DNA of 64,000 nucleotides. Source: CAVVAL01 sp963740215 (GTDB taxonomy: Bacteria > Actinomycetota > Actinomycetes > Mycobacteriales > Cryptosporangiaceae). Where the stretch lies: NCBI GenBank assembly GCA_963740215.1, contig CAVUDJ010000011.1, forward strand, positions 186,001-250,000. Reading direction: 5' to 3'. The notes under the pieces are model-generated. The model was not told the DNA's origin. It searched no databases and saw nothing but the letters and a program-made list of their open reading frames with translations. This document shows positions 43,801 to 52,200 of the stretch, one piece after another. Each line of letters begins with the position of its first letter. Positions within the stretch are counted from its first letter, which is position 1. The translations under genes and the position numbers were made by a program.

Positions 43801-43987
43801 GCGCGAGCCGCGCGATGGCCTGCTTCGCCGGGGCGGCGTCGAACGATCTCACCGCCGGAGCGCCTTGCTTTGCTGCCGGGAGGCCCGGTGCCGCGGCGGT
43901 GGGCGGGCTGGCCACGACGAGCGCGGCCGCGAGCAGCAGCAGCGCGGTGAGAATCCTGGCGACGGGGACGCTAGTGGTGGTGGTCAC
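40838..43987 (-). CDS. Secreted GH89 alpha-N-acetylglucosaminidase (NAGLU-like) with C-terminal modules
   Basis: A 1049-residue enzyme starting at GTG 43987. AGGACGG lies 6 nt upstream, and a signal peptide follows (ILTALLLLAAALVVASPPTA). NAGLU N-terminal and barrel domains (30-700) show KHRYMYNFTQFGYTSAYWDW, WQREIDLLAAKGMNLVLVTV, catalytic Glu328 in YAADILHEGG, and catalytic Glu450 in AVVMEGTSQNPV (counterparts of human Glu316 and Glu446). Then come an Ig-like NEW3 domain (about 755-850; LLNPAKDATSGQQLQVTTRF) and a terminal module of about 185 residues (FMWDGNGDGRLDGWAGGG). It removes terminal alpha-GlcNAc, as found on gastric-type mucin and heparan. The upstream GH123 frame runs into it without a stop. 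Its own GTG, ribosome site and signal show it is a separate gene. Confidence 0.92.
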   Translation of the reverse strand: MTTTTSVPVARILTALLLLAAALVVASPPTAAAPGLPAAKQGAPAVRSFDAAPAKQAIARLAPHYASQISVRALPASGNEVFEISGTAGHLVFAGTSPTAITSAFDHYLRYVAHGQLSWNGDQLRLGATLPAPPAPIRRQSPYKHRYMYNFTQFGYTSAYWDWPRWQREIDLLAAKGMNLVLVTVGQEALWYDTFREFGYSDGEIRKWIVLPGHQPWQWMANMSSFGGPISTDLIERRAALGRKILDRMRSLGMTPVLPGFAGMVPGTFAEKNPGAKVVPQGDWVGFDRPDWLDPSTEQFSRVATAFYRHQVARFGRTGAYAADILHEGGQQGDVDIAAAARGIEKAMRAADPASMWVLQAWQTNPRKELIQALDKDKLLVLDLNADNDPRWSATEAFWGAPWAWGVLQNGGGRNGLYGNLAEVAETLPDVLHTEPARRGRLEAVAVVMEGTSQNPVVLDLIADMIWRDDTPPIDAWIDNYAHARYGTADPDATAAWAVLRDTAYGSRRDNVAGVMGAAESLFAARPSLTAKTASTWGTPAIRYDPEHLDEAWRLLLRAGPRLHTVDTYRYDLVDLTRQVLSNRSRTLLPQIKAAYEAKNLAEFAARSNEYLALIDRSEQVLNTRADFLLGPWLNQARRWGADTAEKDQLEWDARTLLTVWGTRKASDWGGLHDYSNREWSGLMKDFYRARWARYFGELTAALTQGRTPTEIDWFAWEDAWTRQHDKYLALPVGDPYLVAQKVARAVQRTPVVTLLNPAKDATSGQQLQVTTRFANWSAKPATGITVRLVAPFGWKVEPLGPTTFATLPPSEGVSVAWRVTVAPDADWNAHDLLARAVYRTGRPGAATDSSTVSVRPDPEKDRVQPPYATHANTEAAFAQSGERFAVLAQGRDVSGSTDEKGVIYRKAVTGESSTVITKVSSERGSGPVSKAGIVVANDITAPARGGYAVLGMSAGYGVEFMWDGNGDGRLDGWAGGGASYFPVWLKLVRAGSSYTAYASEDGHNWKQVGVAQVPSTQGTGDAGMFASAVNLNNPGAVNTAMFDGFAVS

Positions 43988-45871
43988 CCGGCACCGTCCT
44001 TGCGCTGCGCGGGCGCCGGCGATATCCTGCGCGACCAGCCGGCGCGCCTGGGTGAGGTCGTGCAGGTCCTTGGCGCGGCCGTCGACATTGCGCGTGGCGA
44101 GCGTGTGCGCCTGCTTGAGCGCGTCCGTGTCGGCGCCGCCGTGTCGTGCGCGCGCGGTCTGGACCAGTTCGAAGTCCTCGATGCCTTCGCGCAGCTGCTC
44201 CCAGCGGATGCTCGACGCGGGGCCGTCCGGACCGGGATAGACCAGGTACTCATCGCCCTGGGTGAAGATGTGGACGGGCTGACGGAACACGTCGTCGGTC
44301 CAGCTGTTGAACGACCACCGCAGGAAGCCGTCGAGGCGGCGCTGGGAGGCGATCCAGGGCAGCATGCGGGCCTCCACCGCGGGCGAGTACGACAGCGTGT
44401 TCGGGTGAGCCGGCGAACCGTAGACGTAGAACGTGGTCAGCTTGCCGGCGGCCCGGCGGGCCTGGATTTGTTCGGGCGTCAGCCCGTCGATGCTGCCCCA
44501 GTCGAGTGAGACGTTGCCGGCGAGCCCGGCGACGGTGGCCGAGCCGGCGATCGCGATCCGGTCGGCGAACCCCGGCGCGACGCGGCGCACGAAGTCACGC
44601 GCCACGGACATCGTCGCGAGTGGACGCTCATCGAAAGCGAGCCACGTCTGGGCCAGCCAGCCCTTCTTCGTCAAGTGCGCCTGGAAGGCGGTGAGGAAGT
44701 CGCCCCACGCCTCCTGCCAGCGGGTGCTCCCGAGGTTGACCTCCTCGCGGATCACCTTGTGCTTGCGGGTATCGGTGTACGTCAGGTGCTCGCCGTCGTG
44801 GAACGCCAGCATGGAGTAGGCGTGGATCCGGTGCCCCACTTTTGCCCGCCGCGCGGTGGCGACGTAGTTGTCGAAGCGGCCGAAGTCGAACGTGAAGTTC
44901 AGCCCGTCGTACTTCCACTTCACCATGCTCTGGTACGGCCTGAAGGTCTGCGACCGCTTCTCGCTCGGTGACCAGTCGTGCTTCCACGGGTCGTCCACGA
45001 TCGTGGTATTGATGACGCGCTGACCGCGGGAGGCCAGGTCGCGCTGGTATGCCTCGATCAACTGCCAGTGCCGCCTCGACCAGGCCGGCACGCCGGCGGC
45101 CGCGGCGATCGTCTCGGGCTGGGCCCAGACGTCAAGGAAGAACTTGCCGTTCGCCGGGTCGGGTATCGCCGCATCGGCCACGTCCACGCGCAGCGGATAG
45201 GTGGCGACGGTACCGCCGCCGGCGACCACGTTGACCGTTGCGGCGTACGTGCCCGGCGTGGCCCCAGCGGGGATCTTGAACGTGAACCAGAGCGGCTGAG
45301 CCGCGTACGCCGGCACGTCCACTGCGGACCGGACGACAAGGGGGTCGCCCACCACATCGGGGTTGCGATCGCCGGAGACCTCGCGCCCGGAGCTGACGTC
45401 CTCGATCGTGGCGGACCAGTCGACCTCGCTCTTGGATCGCATCACCGGCACATACGACACGTACCGCAGCTGCGGTGCGGGTAAGCGTGTGCCGGCAGGG
45501 CCGGTCAGCTGGGTGACTTGTGCCGACAGCGCCTTGAGGGGCGTCGTGGCGGCCACCGCGAGCTGTGCCGAAACCTGCTCGTTGCGCACCGCCGACAGCG
45601 CCAGCGTCGCGGCGTCCCGGCCGTCGATCCGGAACGGGTACCGGGGCACCCGGACGTCGGCCGACGTGGCGAAGTCGCCGCTGGGCACCCAGGTCGTGAT
45701 GCCGGCCTTGCCGAGAGCGTGTCCGACCTTCGCCGTCAGCCACGGCGTCGTGGGCCTGTCGCTGTCCCCGGCGCTGCCCGCTGCGGTCACGCCGGCCGCG
45801 GTGGCCAGCACCGCCCCGGCGGCAAACGCCGCGATGGCCACGGTGAGCCGGCCGGGCACGCGCATCGTCAT
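43984..45871 (-). CDS. Secreted GH123-like beta-N-acetylgalactosaminidase (DUF4091), C-terminal frame disturbed
   Basis: ATG 45871 overlaps the GH31 stop (ATGA). The signal VAIAAFAAGAVLATAAGVTA precedes an N-terminal beta-sandwich (70-240; ALSAVRNEQVSAQLAVAATT, PLWFTFKIPAGATPGTYAAT) and a DUF4091/GH123 barrel. That barrel holds SRRHWQLIEAYQRDLASRGQ, TFDFGRFDNYVATARRA and the neighbouring Asp414-Glu415 in QTWLAFDERPL, the catalytic pair of GH123. It ends with RWEQLREGIEDFELVQ. GH123 enzymes remove beta-GalNAc by substrate-assisted catalysis. As sequenced, the frame continues in phase into the GH89 gene. The expected stop is the TGA at 43986-43984, one frame over, overlapping the GH89 GTG, so an indel within the last 20 codons is likely. 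Confidence 0.82.
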
Positions 45872-48800
45872 GGGGACACCTCGAACTTGTCGACGACGGC
45901 CCGGACGATCTTGCCGGGGTGGTTGACGTTGGCTGCGCTCGCGACCATGCCGACGTGCGCCGAGCCGGACTCGGCCGCCGACGGCACCGTGGCACTGCCG
46001 ATCTCCCGCCAGGTGGAGCCGTCGTCGCTGGTGTACGCGGTGTAGGTCGTTCCGGCGCGCACCAGCTTGAGCCAGCTCGGATGCGTCGTCGCTCCCCCGC
46101 CCGCCCAGCCGTCGAGCTTGCCGTCCCCGTTGCCGTCCCACATGAACTCCGGGCCGTGGCCGGCGGTCATGACGAGCACCGCGTAGCCGCCCTTGGCCGG
46201 CGTGGTCAGGTCGTTCGCGACAGCGAGGCCCGCCTTGGCGAACGGGCCCCCGCCCTGCTGGTCGACCAGCCGCGCGACGGCGGTGCTGTCGGCGGGAGCG
46301 TCCCGGTAGAGCGTCGCGCGCTCGTCGACCCAGCCGGACATGTCGCGCCCGCCGCCCCAGATCGCGAACTGTTCGCCGCTGCGGGCGTACTGCGCAGGCT
46401 CCGCGGCGGGCGTCGAACTGTAGGTGCGGAACGTCGGCGGGATGCTGCCTGGATCAGGCACCGGCTCCACGGTCACGGCTCCGGCCCCGACGGCGTCGAC
46501 CAGCTTGTTTCCCTGGCGGTAGTGCACTGTGGCCGTAATGCTCTGCGGGCCCCAGACAGCGCCCGCGGGCGGGGTGAGACGCCACGTCGTAGCGACCGGC
46601 TCGCCGCGCCGCACCTCGTCGAAGTGGGCCGGCGTGGCGGCCTCAGCGCTCCAGCCGGCCGGCACCTTCACCGTCACGTTGGCGTCCGTGAAGGGATTCT
46701 TCTTCCAGTTCGTCACGTGGACGGTCAGCTCAACCGGCTTGCCGGGGCTGGTGCCCGCGCCCGAGGAAGCTACCCGCACCCCGGCGGCGGGCACGTCGGT
46801 GCGACGCAGCGCGGCTGCCGCCTTCGCGGCGCCCGGTGCGCCGAGCCTCACGAACGCCGGGGTGACGCCGAGGTACACCGGGTAGCCGGTGAGCGTGGCC
46901 GGGCCCAGGATGGTCGTGCCGTGGTTGACGTCGAGCCACTTTCCGGCCGGCAGGACGATGTCGCGGTGGTCGCCTGCGGTGAGCATCGGCGCGGCCAGCA
47001 CGGCCGGGCCCAGCATCCACTCATCGGAGATGGCGGGGAGCCTGTCGTCGCCTGGGAAGTCGAAGAACAGCGGACGCATGATCGGGTCGCCGTTGCGGAG
47101 CGAGACCTGCACCTGATCCCAGAGGTACGGGGCCAGCCGCTCGTGCGCGTCGATCGCCCTGCGGTACTCGTCCACGGTCTGCTGGTCGTATCTCGTCCAC
47201 TTGCCGGTCTTGAAATCCGGAGCGCCGAGTGGCGACGTGGACGCGTACATGAGCGGCGTCAGGGCGGCCGCCTGCGCCCAGCGCACGAGTACCTCCTTCG
47301 CCGGCGGCGGCTGTTGGCAGGAACCGCCGATCATGTCCGTCTCGACGAAGGGGTAACCCAGCGTCGACATGGTGAGCGCCTGGCGGATCGAGGAACCGAT
47401 GTCCTTCCAGCCGGTGCCCTGATCGACCGTGCGCATCACGAACCCGCGGGTCTGTGGCCCGGCCCAGTGCACCCGGATGCCGGCGCCCTGTAGGTCGAAC
47501 TGGTCGGCGAGGTCTGCGCCGAGCCGCTGGTAATCCCGTGGCTGGTGCCCGGCTGCCGGCGAACACTTGTCGTTGAAGAACGCCGTATCGAACTTGAAGC
47601 CGTCGATGCGGTAGTCCTTCATGAGCGCGCGCAGCTTGCTCTCGTACCAGGCTCGGGCCTGCGGCTTGGCGAGGTCCACGATGCCGGCCTCGCCGTTCCA
47701 CCAGGTGACGGTGCACGCCTTGCTCGGGTCCTTGCCGTCGGCGACGAGGTAGCCCTGGTCGGCGGCGTACGCGTAGTTGGCCGAGTCGCGGTTGATCCAG
47801 AGCGTCACCCAGATGCCGAAGTCGAAGCCCAGGTCGTGGATGCGGTCACTCAGCTGGCGGGGGTTGGGGAATGTCTTGGGATCGAAGGTCAGGTTGCCGT
47901 AGTTCGACTCCCACTTGTCGTCTAGCTGGATCGTGTGCCCGCCGAGACGCTGGGAGTGCAGCCCTTCTGCGTAGGCGAGCAGCGACCTCTGATCGATCTT
48001 CGTGTAGTGCTGCGCCCACGAGTTCCACAGCGGCTTGGCGAACTGCTCGTATGTGGCGTCGCTCTTCGCAGGCTTGCCGACGACGCCGATCCAGTCGCGG
48101 TTGACCTGCCTCGCGGTCTCCTCGACGAAGACGGTGGCGGTGTATTCGCCGCCGTCGAGGATGGCGAAGTAGGCGAGTCCGTCACCGCCCGAGTTGATGT
48201 CGACGTCCATGACCTTGCCGGTGTCGACCCACAGCCCGGTGGCCGAGGAGGTGTACCAGAAGGGCTCGACCATGTCGTAGCTGGCCGGACTGTGCGCCGC
48301 TTGGTGGATGCGGCCGGTCTCGAGCGGGTAGGGCTGGCCGACGATCTCACCGTGGCCGTACCAGTGGCCGGCCGAGGCCAGGTCGTAGGCCAGGTTCAGC
48401 TGCTCGGGCTTGCTGCCGACCACGGACCAGGTCAGCGTGTACCGGTCGGACTTCATCACGACGCGTCCGGCGATGGTGTGGCCGGCGAGGGTGGTGGCTG
48501 CGGTGAAGCGCAGTTCTCGGCCCTTCACGACGGTGCTGGCCACATTAGTGCCGTAGTGCCAGTTGCCGGCCGAGCGGAACCGGAAGCCGCCGTCCTGTCC
48601 GGGGGCCATGGCGAGGACTGTGCGGCCGCCGCGTTTCGTGACGATGCGGACGGGGTCTGACAGGATCTCGATCTCGTATCCGGGCGAGTCGGCGGTGGCG
48701 CCGACGCTTGCGCGCGGCGCCTTGCCTGTAGCGCCGAACCGCGGGGCCTCGGCGCCGGACGCAGGAGCAGCCCAGGACGCGGGAGCAGCCGCGGACGCGG

Positions 48801-48984
48801 GAGCGGCACCCGGCACGGGTTGCGGCCCTGCGGCCCAGGTGGATGTCGGGTGCACCGCTAATGCGGTGGCGGCGACCGCCAGCACTGCCAGTGCGCGCCG
48901 CCAGGAGGTGTCCGCTGGCCTTGCGGCCGACCAGTAGCGTGCGGGGGCGCCGCGGCGGCGGGTAGGTGCAGGTAAATGCGGCAC
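45868..48984 (-). CDS. Secreted GH31 alpha-glycosidase (MYORG/alpha-galactosidase-like clade) with C-terminal modules
   Basis: A protein of about 1038 residues. The start is GTG 48984 (GGGG nearby); the frame is open to an ATG at 49128, but that start would overlap the promoter. A signal segment (ALAVLAVAATALAVHPTSTW) and an Ala/Pro linker precede the GH31 N-domain and barrel. The nucleophile is Asp466 in YRIDGFKFDTAFF, the acid/base Asp550 in GYPFVETDMIGGS, with TIQLDDKWESNYGNLTFDP upstream. This pattern resembles the MYORG-like group, which includes alpha-galactosidases, more than classical alpha-glucosidases; GH31 alpha-N-acetylgalactosaminidases also exist. NEW3 (about 745-845) and a terminal DGNGDGKLDGWAGGG module follow, paralogous to those of GH89. 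It is the first gene of the four-gene operon. Confidence 0.88.
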   Translation of the reverse strand: MPHLPAPTRRRGAPARYWSAARPADTSWRRALAVLAVAATALAVHPTSTWAAGPQPVPGAAPASAAAPASWAAPASGAEAPRFGATGKAPRASVGATADSPGYEIEILSDPVRIVTKRGGRTVLAMAPGQDGGFRFRSAGNWHYGTNVASTVVKGRELRFTAATTLAGHTIAGRVVMKSDRYTLTWSVVGSKPEQLNLAYDLASAGHWYGHGEIVGQPYPLETGRIHQAAHSPASYDMVEPFWYTSSATGLWVDTGKVMDVDINSGGDGLAYFAILDGGEYTATVFVEETARQVNRDWIGVVGKPAKSDATYEQFAKPLWNSWAQHYTKIDQRSLLAYAEGLHSQRLGGHTIQLDDKWESNYGNLTFDPKTFPNPRQLSDRIHDLGFDFGIWVTLWINRDSANYAYAADQGYLVADGKDPSKACTVTWWNGEAGIVDLAKPQARAWYESKLRALMKDYRIDGFKFDTAFFNDKCSPAAGHQPRDYQRLGADLADQFDLQGAGIRVHWAGPQTRGFVMRTVDQGTGWKDIGSSIRQALTMSTLGYPFVETDMIGGSCQQPPPAKEVLVRWAQAAALTPLMYASTSPLGAPDFKTGKWTRYDQQTVDEYRRAIDAHERLAPYLWDQVQVSLRNGDPIMRPLFFDFPGDDRLPAISDEWMLGPAVLAAPMLTAGDHRDIVLPAGKWLDVNHGTTILGPATLTGYPVYLGVTPAFVRLGAPGAAKAAAALRRTDVPAAGVRVASSGAGTSPGKPVELTVHVTNWKKNPFTDANVTVKVPAGWSAEAATPAHFDEVRRGEPVATTWRLTPPAGAVWGPQSITATVHYRQGNKLVDAVGAGAVTVEPVPDPGSIPPTFRTYSSTPAAEPAQYARSGEQFAIWGGGRDMSGWVDERATLYRDAPADSTAVARLVDQQGGGPFAKAGLAVANDLTTPAKGGYAVLVMTAGHGPEFMWDGNGDGKLDGWAGGGATTHPSWLKLVRAGTTYTAYTSDDGSTWREIGSATVPSAAESGSAHVGMVASAANVNHPGKIVRAVVDKFEVSP

Positions 48985-49087
48985 TGACGACCCCCGTGGA
49001 GCGAGCGGCGGCAGCGTCGCGGGCGGGTGCCCGCACCGCGGCCTACGCCTGGCGAGTTGGTGCCGACCCGCACGAGTGTGGGTCGCT

Positions 49088-49101
49088 GTGCAGATCTGCA
49101 C
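49088..49101. promoter_or_regulatory. Palindromic operator-like site in the GH31 leader
   Basis: GTGCAGATCTGCAC is a perfect 14-bp palindrome. It shares TGCAGA and GCAC with the two promoter motifs but with a 3-bp instead of a 5-bp centre. It probably belongs to the same regulator. Confidence 0.5.
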
Positions 49102-49105
49102 TGAT

Positions 49106-49150
49106 GTGCGCGTTTCTGCAAGATACACGGCGAGTCAGAGCATCTGTCAA
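49106..49150 (-). promoter_or_regulatory. Leftward promoter of the GH31 operon with overlapping 15-bp motif
   Basis: On the minus strand a perfect -35 TTGACA (49150-49145) is followed after 19 bp by TATCTT (49125-49120), a fair -10. The motif TGCAGAAACGCGCAC (49120-49106) starts on the last base of the -10 and covers the probable start of transcription. A second related site, the palindrome GTGCAGATCTGCAC (49088-49101), lies just downstream. A repressor binding here would block initiation. Confidence 0.6.
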
Positions 49151-49186
49151 CAGACAGTTCTCCACAATTATAAAGATCTCGACCCG

Positions 49187-49219
49187 TTGACACTCCGGCT
49201 CCGCTGCAGAAATATGCAC
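49187..49219 (+). promoter_or_regulatory. Rightward promoter of the GH35 gene with overlapping 15-bp motif
   Basis: A perfect -35 TTGACA (49187-49192), 17 bp, then AAATAT (49210-49215) as a weak -10. The motif TGCAGAAATATGCAC (49205-49219) spans this -10 element. It matches the copy in the leftward promoter at 12 of 15 positions, with the same TGCAGAA and GCAC ends. The GH35 start is at 49276. Confidence 0.6.
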
Positions 49220-49275
49220 GGACCACACGGCATTCGCGCAGGGCCGAACAGTTCTGTGCGGCGGGGAGGACTGCG

Positions 49276-52200
49276 ATGAGAGCACGCGTGGACGGTATGG
49301 GCCGCGGCTGGCGCGCGACGGTCACGGTGCTTGCCCTGCTCGGAGCGCTCGTCCCGTCGCAAGCGCTCACTGCGCCGGCCAGCGCGGTGCCCCCGCCAAC
49401 TAGCGCAACGACCGCGGTCACGGGCGCCGCACCGCAGCGAGCGCCGCACACCGTCACGTACGACAAGTATTCGATCAAGATCGACGGCCGACCGACCTAC
49501 ATCTGGTCCGCGGAGTTCCACTACTTCCGGCTGCCCAGCCCGGACGCCTGGCGCGACGTGCTGCAGAAGATCAAGGCTGCCGGCTTCAACGCCGTCTCCC
49601 TCTACTTCGCCTGGAGTTACCACTCCCCCGCGCCGGGCAGCTACGACTTCACCGGCATCCGCGATGTCGAACGCCTGCTCACGATCGCCGAGGAGACCGG
49701 CCTGTACGTCATCGCCCGGCCCGGCCCGTACATCAACGCGGAGATCTCGGGCGGCGGGTTCCCGGCCTGGCGCGGCACGCGCCCTGGCGTGAATCGCACG
49801 TCCGAGCCCGCGTACCTGAACGACGCCCGGGAGTGGATGCGCCGCATCAACCCGATCATCGCCCGGCACCAGCACACCCGCGGTACCGGCAGCGTGATCC
49901 TCTACCAGGTCGAGAACGAGTACCAGGGCGGCCGCAACGACCTCGCCTACATGACGGCGCTGCAGAACTGGGCACGGCAGGACGGCATCGACGTGCCCAC
50001 CTTCATCAACGACGGCGGCACCAACGGCAACTGGGTCAACGGCCCCGCCGACATGTACGGGTTCGACGCCTACCCGCAGGGATTCGACTGCAAGAGCCCG
50101 GAGGTGTGGCGGGACCTGCCCGACTACAGCTGGGTGCGCAAGTGGTCCCCGAATACGCCGATGATCATCCCGGAAGGGCAGGGGGGCGCGTTCGACCCGT
50201 GGGGCGGACACGGCTTCGACAAGTGCCGGCAGCTCACCGGCACCGACTTCACCCGGGTGTTCAGCAAGATGAACCTCGCCGCCGGGGTGGCGATGCAGAA
50301 CTTCTACATGACGTACGGCGGCACCAACTGGGGTTGGCTGGCAGACCCGAACGCGGTCTACACGTCCTATGACTACGGTGCGCCGATCACCGAGGCCCGC
50401 CGGCTCAGCGCGAAGTACGCCGAGTTCAAGCGGCTCGGCCACTTCCTGGCCGCGGTGAAGCCGATCGCCCGCACCGACTCCGCGGAGGCGCCCCGCCCGG
50501 ACGACGAGGCACTGCGGATCGACCGCCGGGTCAACCCGGACGACGGCACGCAGTTCCTCTTCCTCCGGCACTCCGACACCCGCGTCACCGAGACACACCG
50601 CACGCGGTTCGCGCTGAGCGGCGAGGATGGCGCCTACCCCCGGGTGCCGCAGCAGGGCACGATCACCGTCGCCGGCCGCGACGCGAAGCTGCTGGTCGCG
50701 TCCTACGACCTCGGCGAGCAGCGGCTGGTGTACTCCACCTCGGAGATCATGACGCACGCGAGGATCGGCGCGCGCGACGTCGCCCTCCTCTACGGCCCCG
50801 ACGGCCAGGACGGCGAAACCGTGCTGCGGTACACCAGCCGCCCGACGGTCAGAGTGCTCAAGGGCGAGGTGCAGACCACCTGGGACGCCGACCGCGGCGA
50901 TCTGCGCCTGAACTACGTCCACCGTGGTGAGCCCGCCCGCGTCGTCATCACAGGCGGCGGACATGCGCCGCTGACCCTGCTGCTCGGCACCGACACCGAG
51001 GCGGGCGCCTGGTGGCAGCACGAGACAGCGCGCGGGCCGGTGCTCGTGCGCGGGCCCAACCTGCTTCGCGCCGCGGCAACGAACGGCGCCACCCTGGCCC
51101 TACGCGGCGACACCACCAGCGCCGGAACGCTCGAGGTGATCGCGCCGGACAGTGTCGCCGCGGTCACCTGGAACGGTGCGGCCGTGACCACGCGCAAGAC
51201 GTCCTTCGGCAGCCTGGCGGCCAACCTCGACGGCAGGGTCGGCGCGGTGCCCCACAAGGTCGTGTTGCCCGCGCTCACCAACTGGCGCACCCGCGAGGAG
51301 GCGCCCGAGACCGCACCGGGCTTCGACGACTCGACCTGGACGGTGGCCGACCGCCTCACCGCCGTCCACCCGTCGCTGGCCGGCACGCTGCCGGTGCTCG
51401 CCATGGACGAGTACGGGTACCACCACGGCGACGCGTGGTACCGCGGCCGGTTCGCCGGCACGGGCAAGGAGACCACGGTCGCGGTCACGGCCGCCCCGGG
51501 CCACAAGGGCGTCTCCGCAGTGTGGCTCAACGGCCGTTACCTCGGCGCCAGCGGTGACCGCGCGCACCAGTACGAGATCCCCGCCGGCGTCCTCCGCCCC
51601 GGTGCCGAGAACGTCCTCGCCGTGCTGGTGGAGAACATGGGGCACAACGAGGAGTGGGGCCACGACTTCTCCAAGGACCCGCGTGGGCTGATCTCCGCGT
51701 CGCTGATAGGCGGCGCCACCACCATCACCTGGAGGATCCAGGGCAACCGGGGCGGGCAGAAGCCCGTCGACCCGGTGCGCGGGCCGTTCAACGCCGGTGG
51801 GCTCTACGGCGAACGCGCCGGCTGGCACCTGCCCGACTACCCGGACCGCGACTGGTTCACCACGCAGCTTCCCGACGGCGGCAGGCAGCCCGGCCTGCGC
51901 TGGTACCGCACGAACTTCTCGCTGAATCTGCCGGCCGGTCAGGACACAACCCTGGGGCTGCGCATCGACGACAGCGACGAGAAGCACTACCGCGCCCACC
52001 TGTACGTCAACGGCTGGATGGTCGGGCAGTACCTCAACGACGTCGGGCCGCAGCACGAGTTCGTCATCCCGCGTGGCCTGCTCAACGAGCACGGCCGGAA
52101 CACCGTCGCGGTAGCCGTGTGGTCCAACGACTCGTCCGGGCTCGGTCAGCTGCGGCTGATGAACCTGGGCAGCGTCGCGGGCGGTGTGCCGATCGGGGCG

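Noticed and set aside
40838..46141. One 1767-residue protein covering GH123 and GH89 from ATG 46141
   Set aside because: The first 90 residues are the complement frame of the GH31 end and unlike any protein; signal peptides at 45871 and 43987 mark two separate starts.
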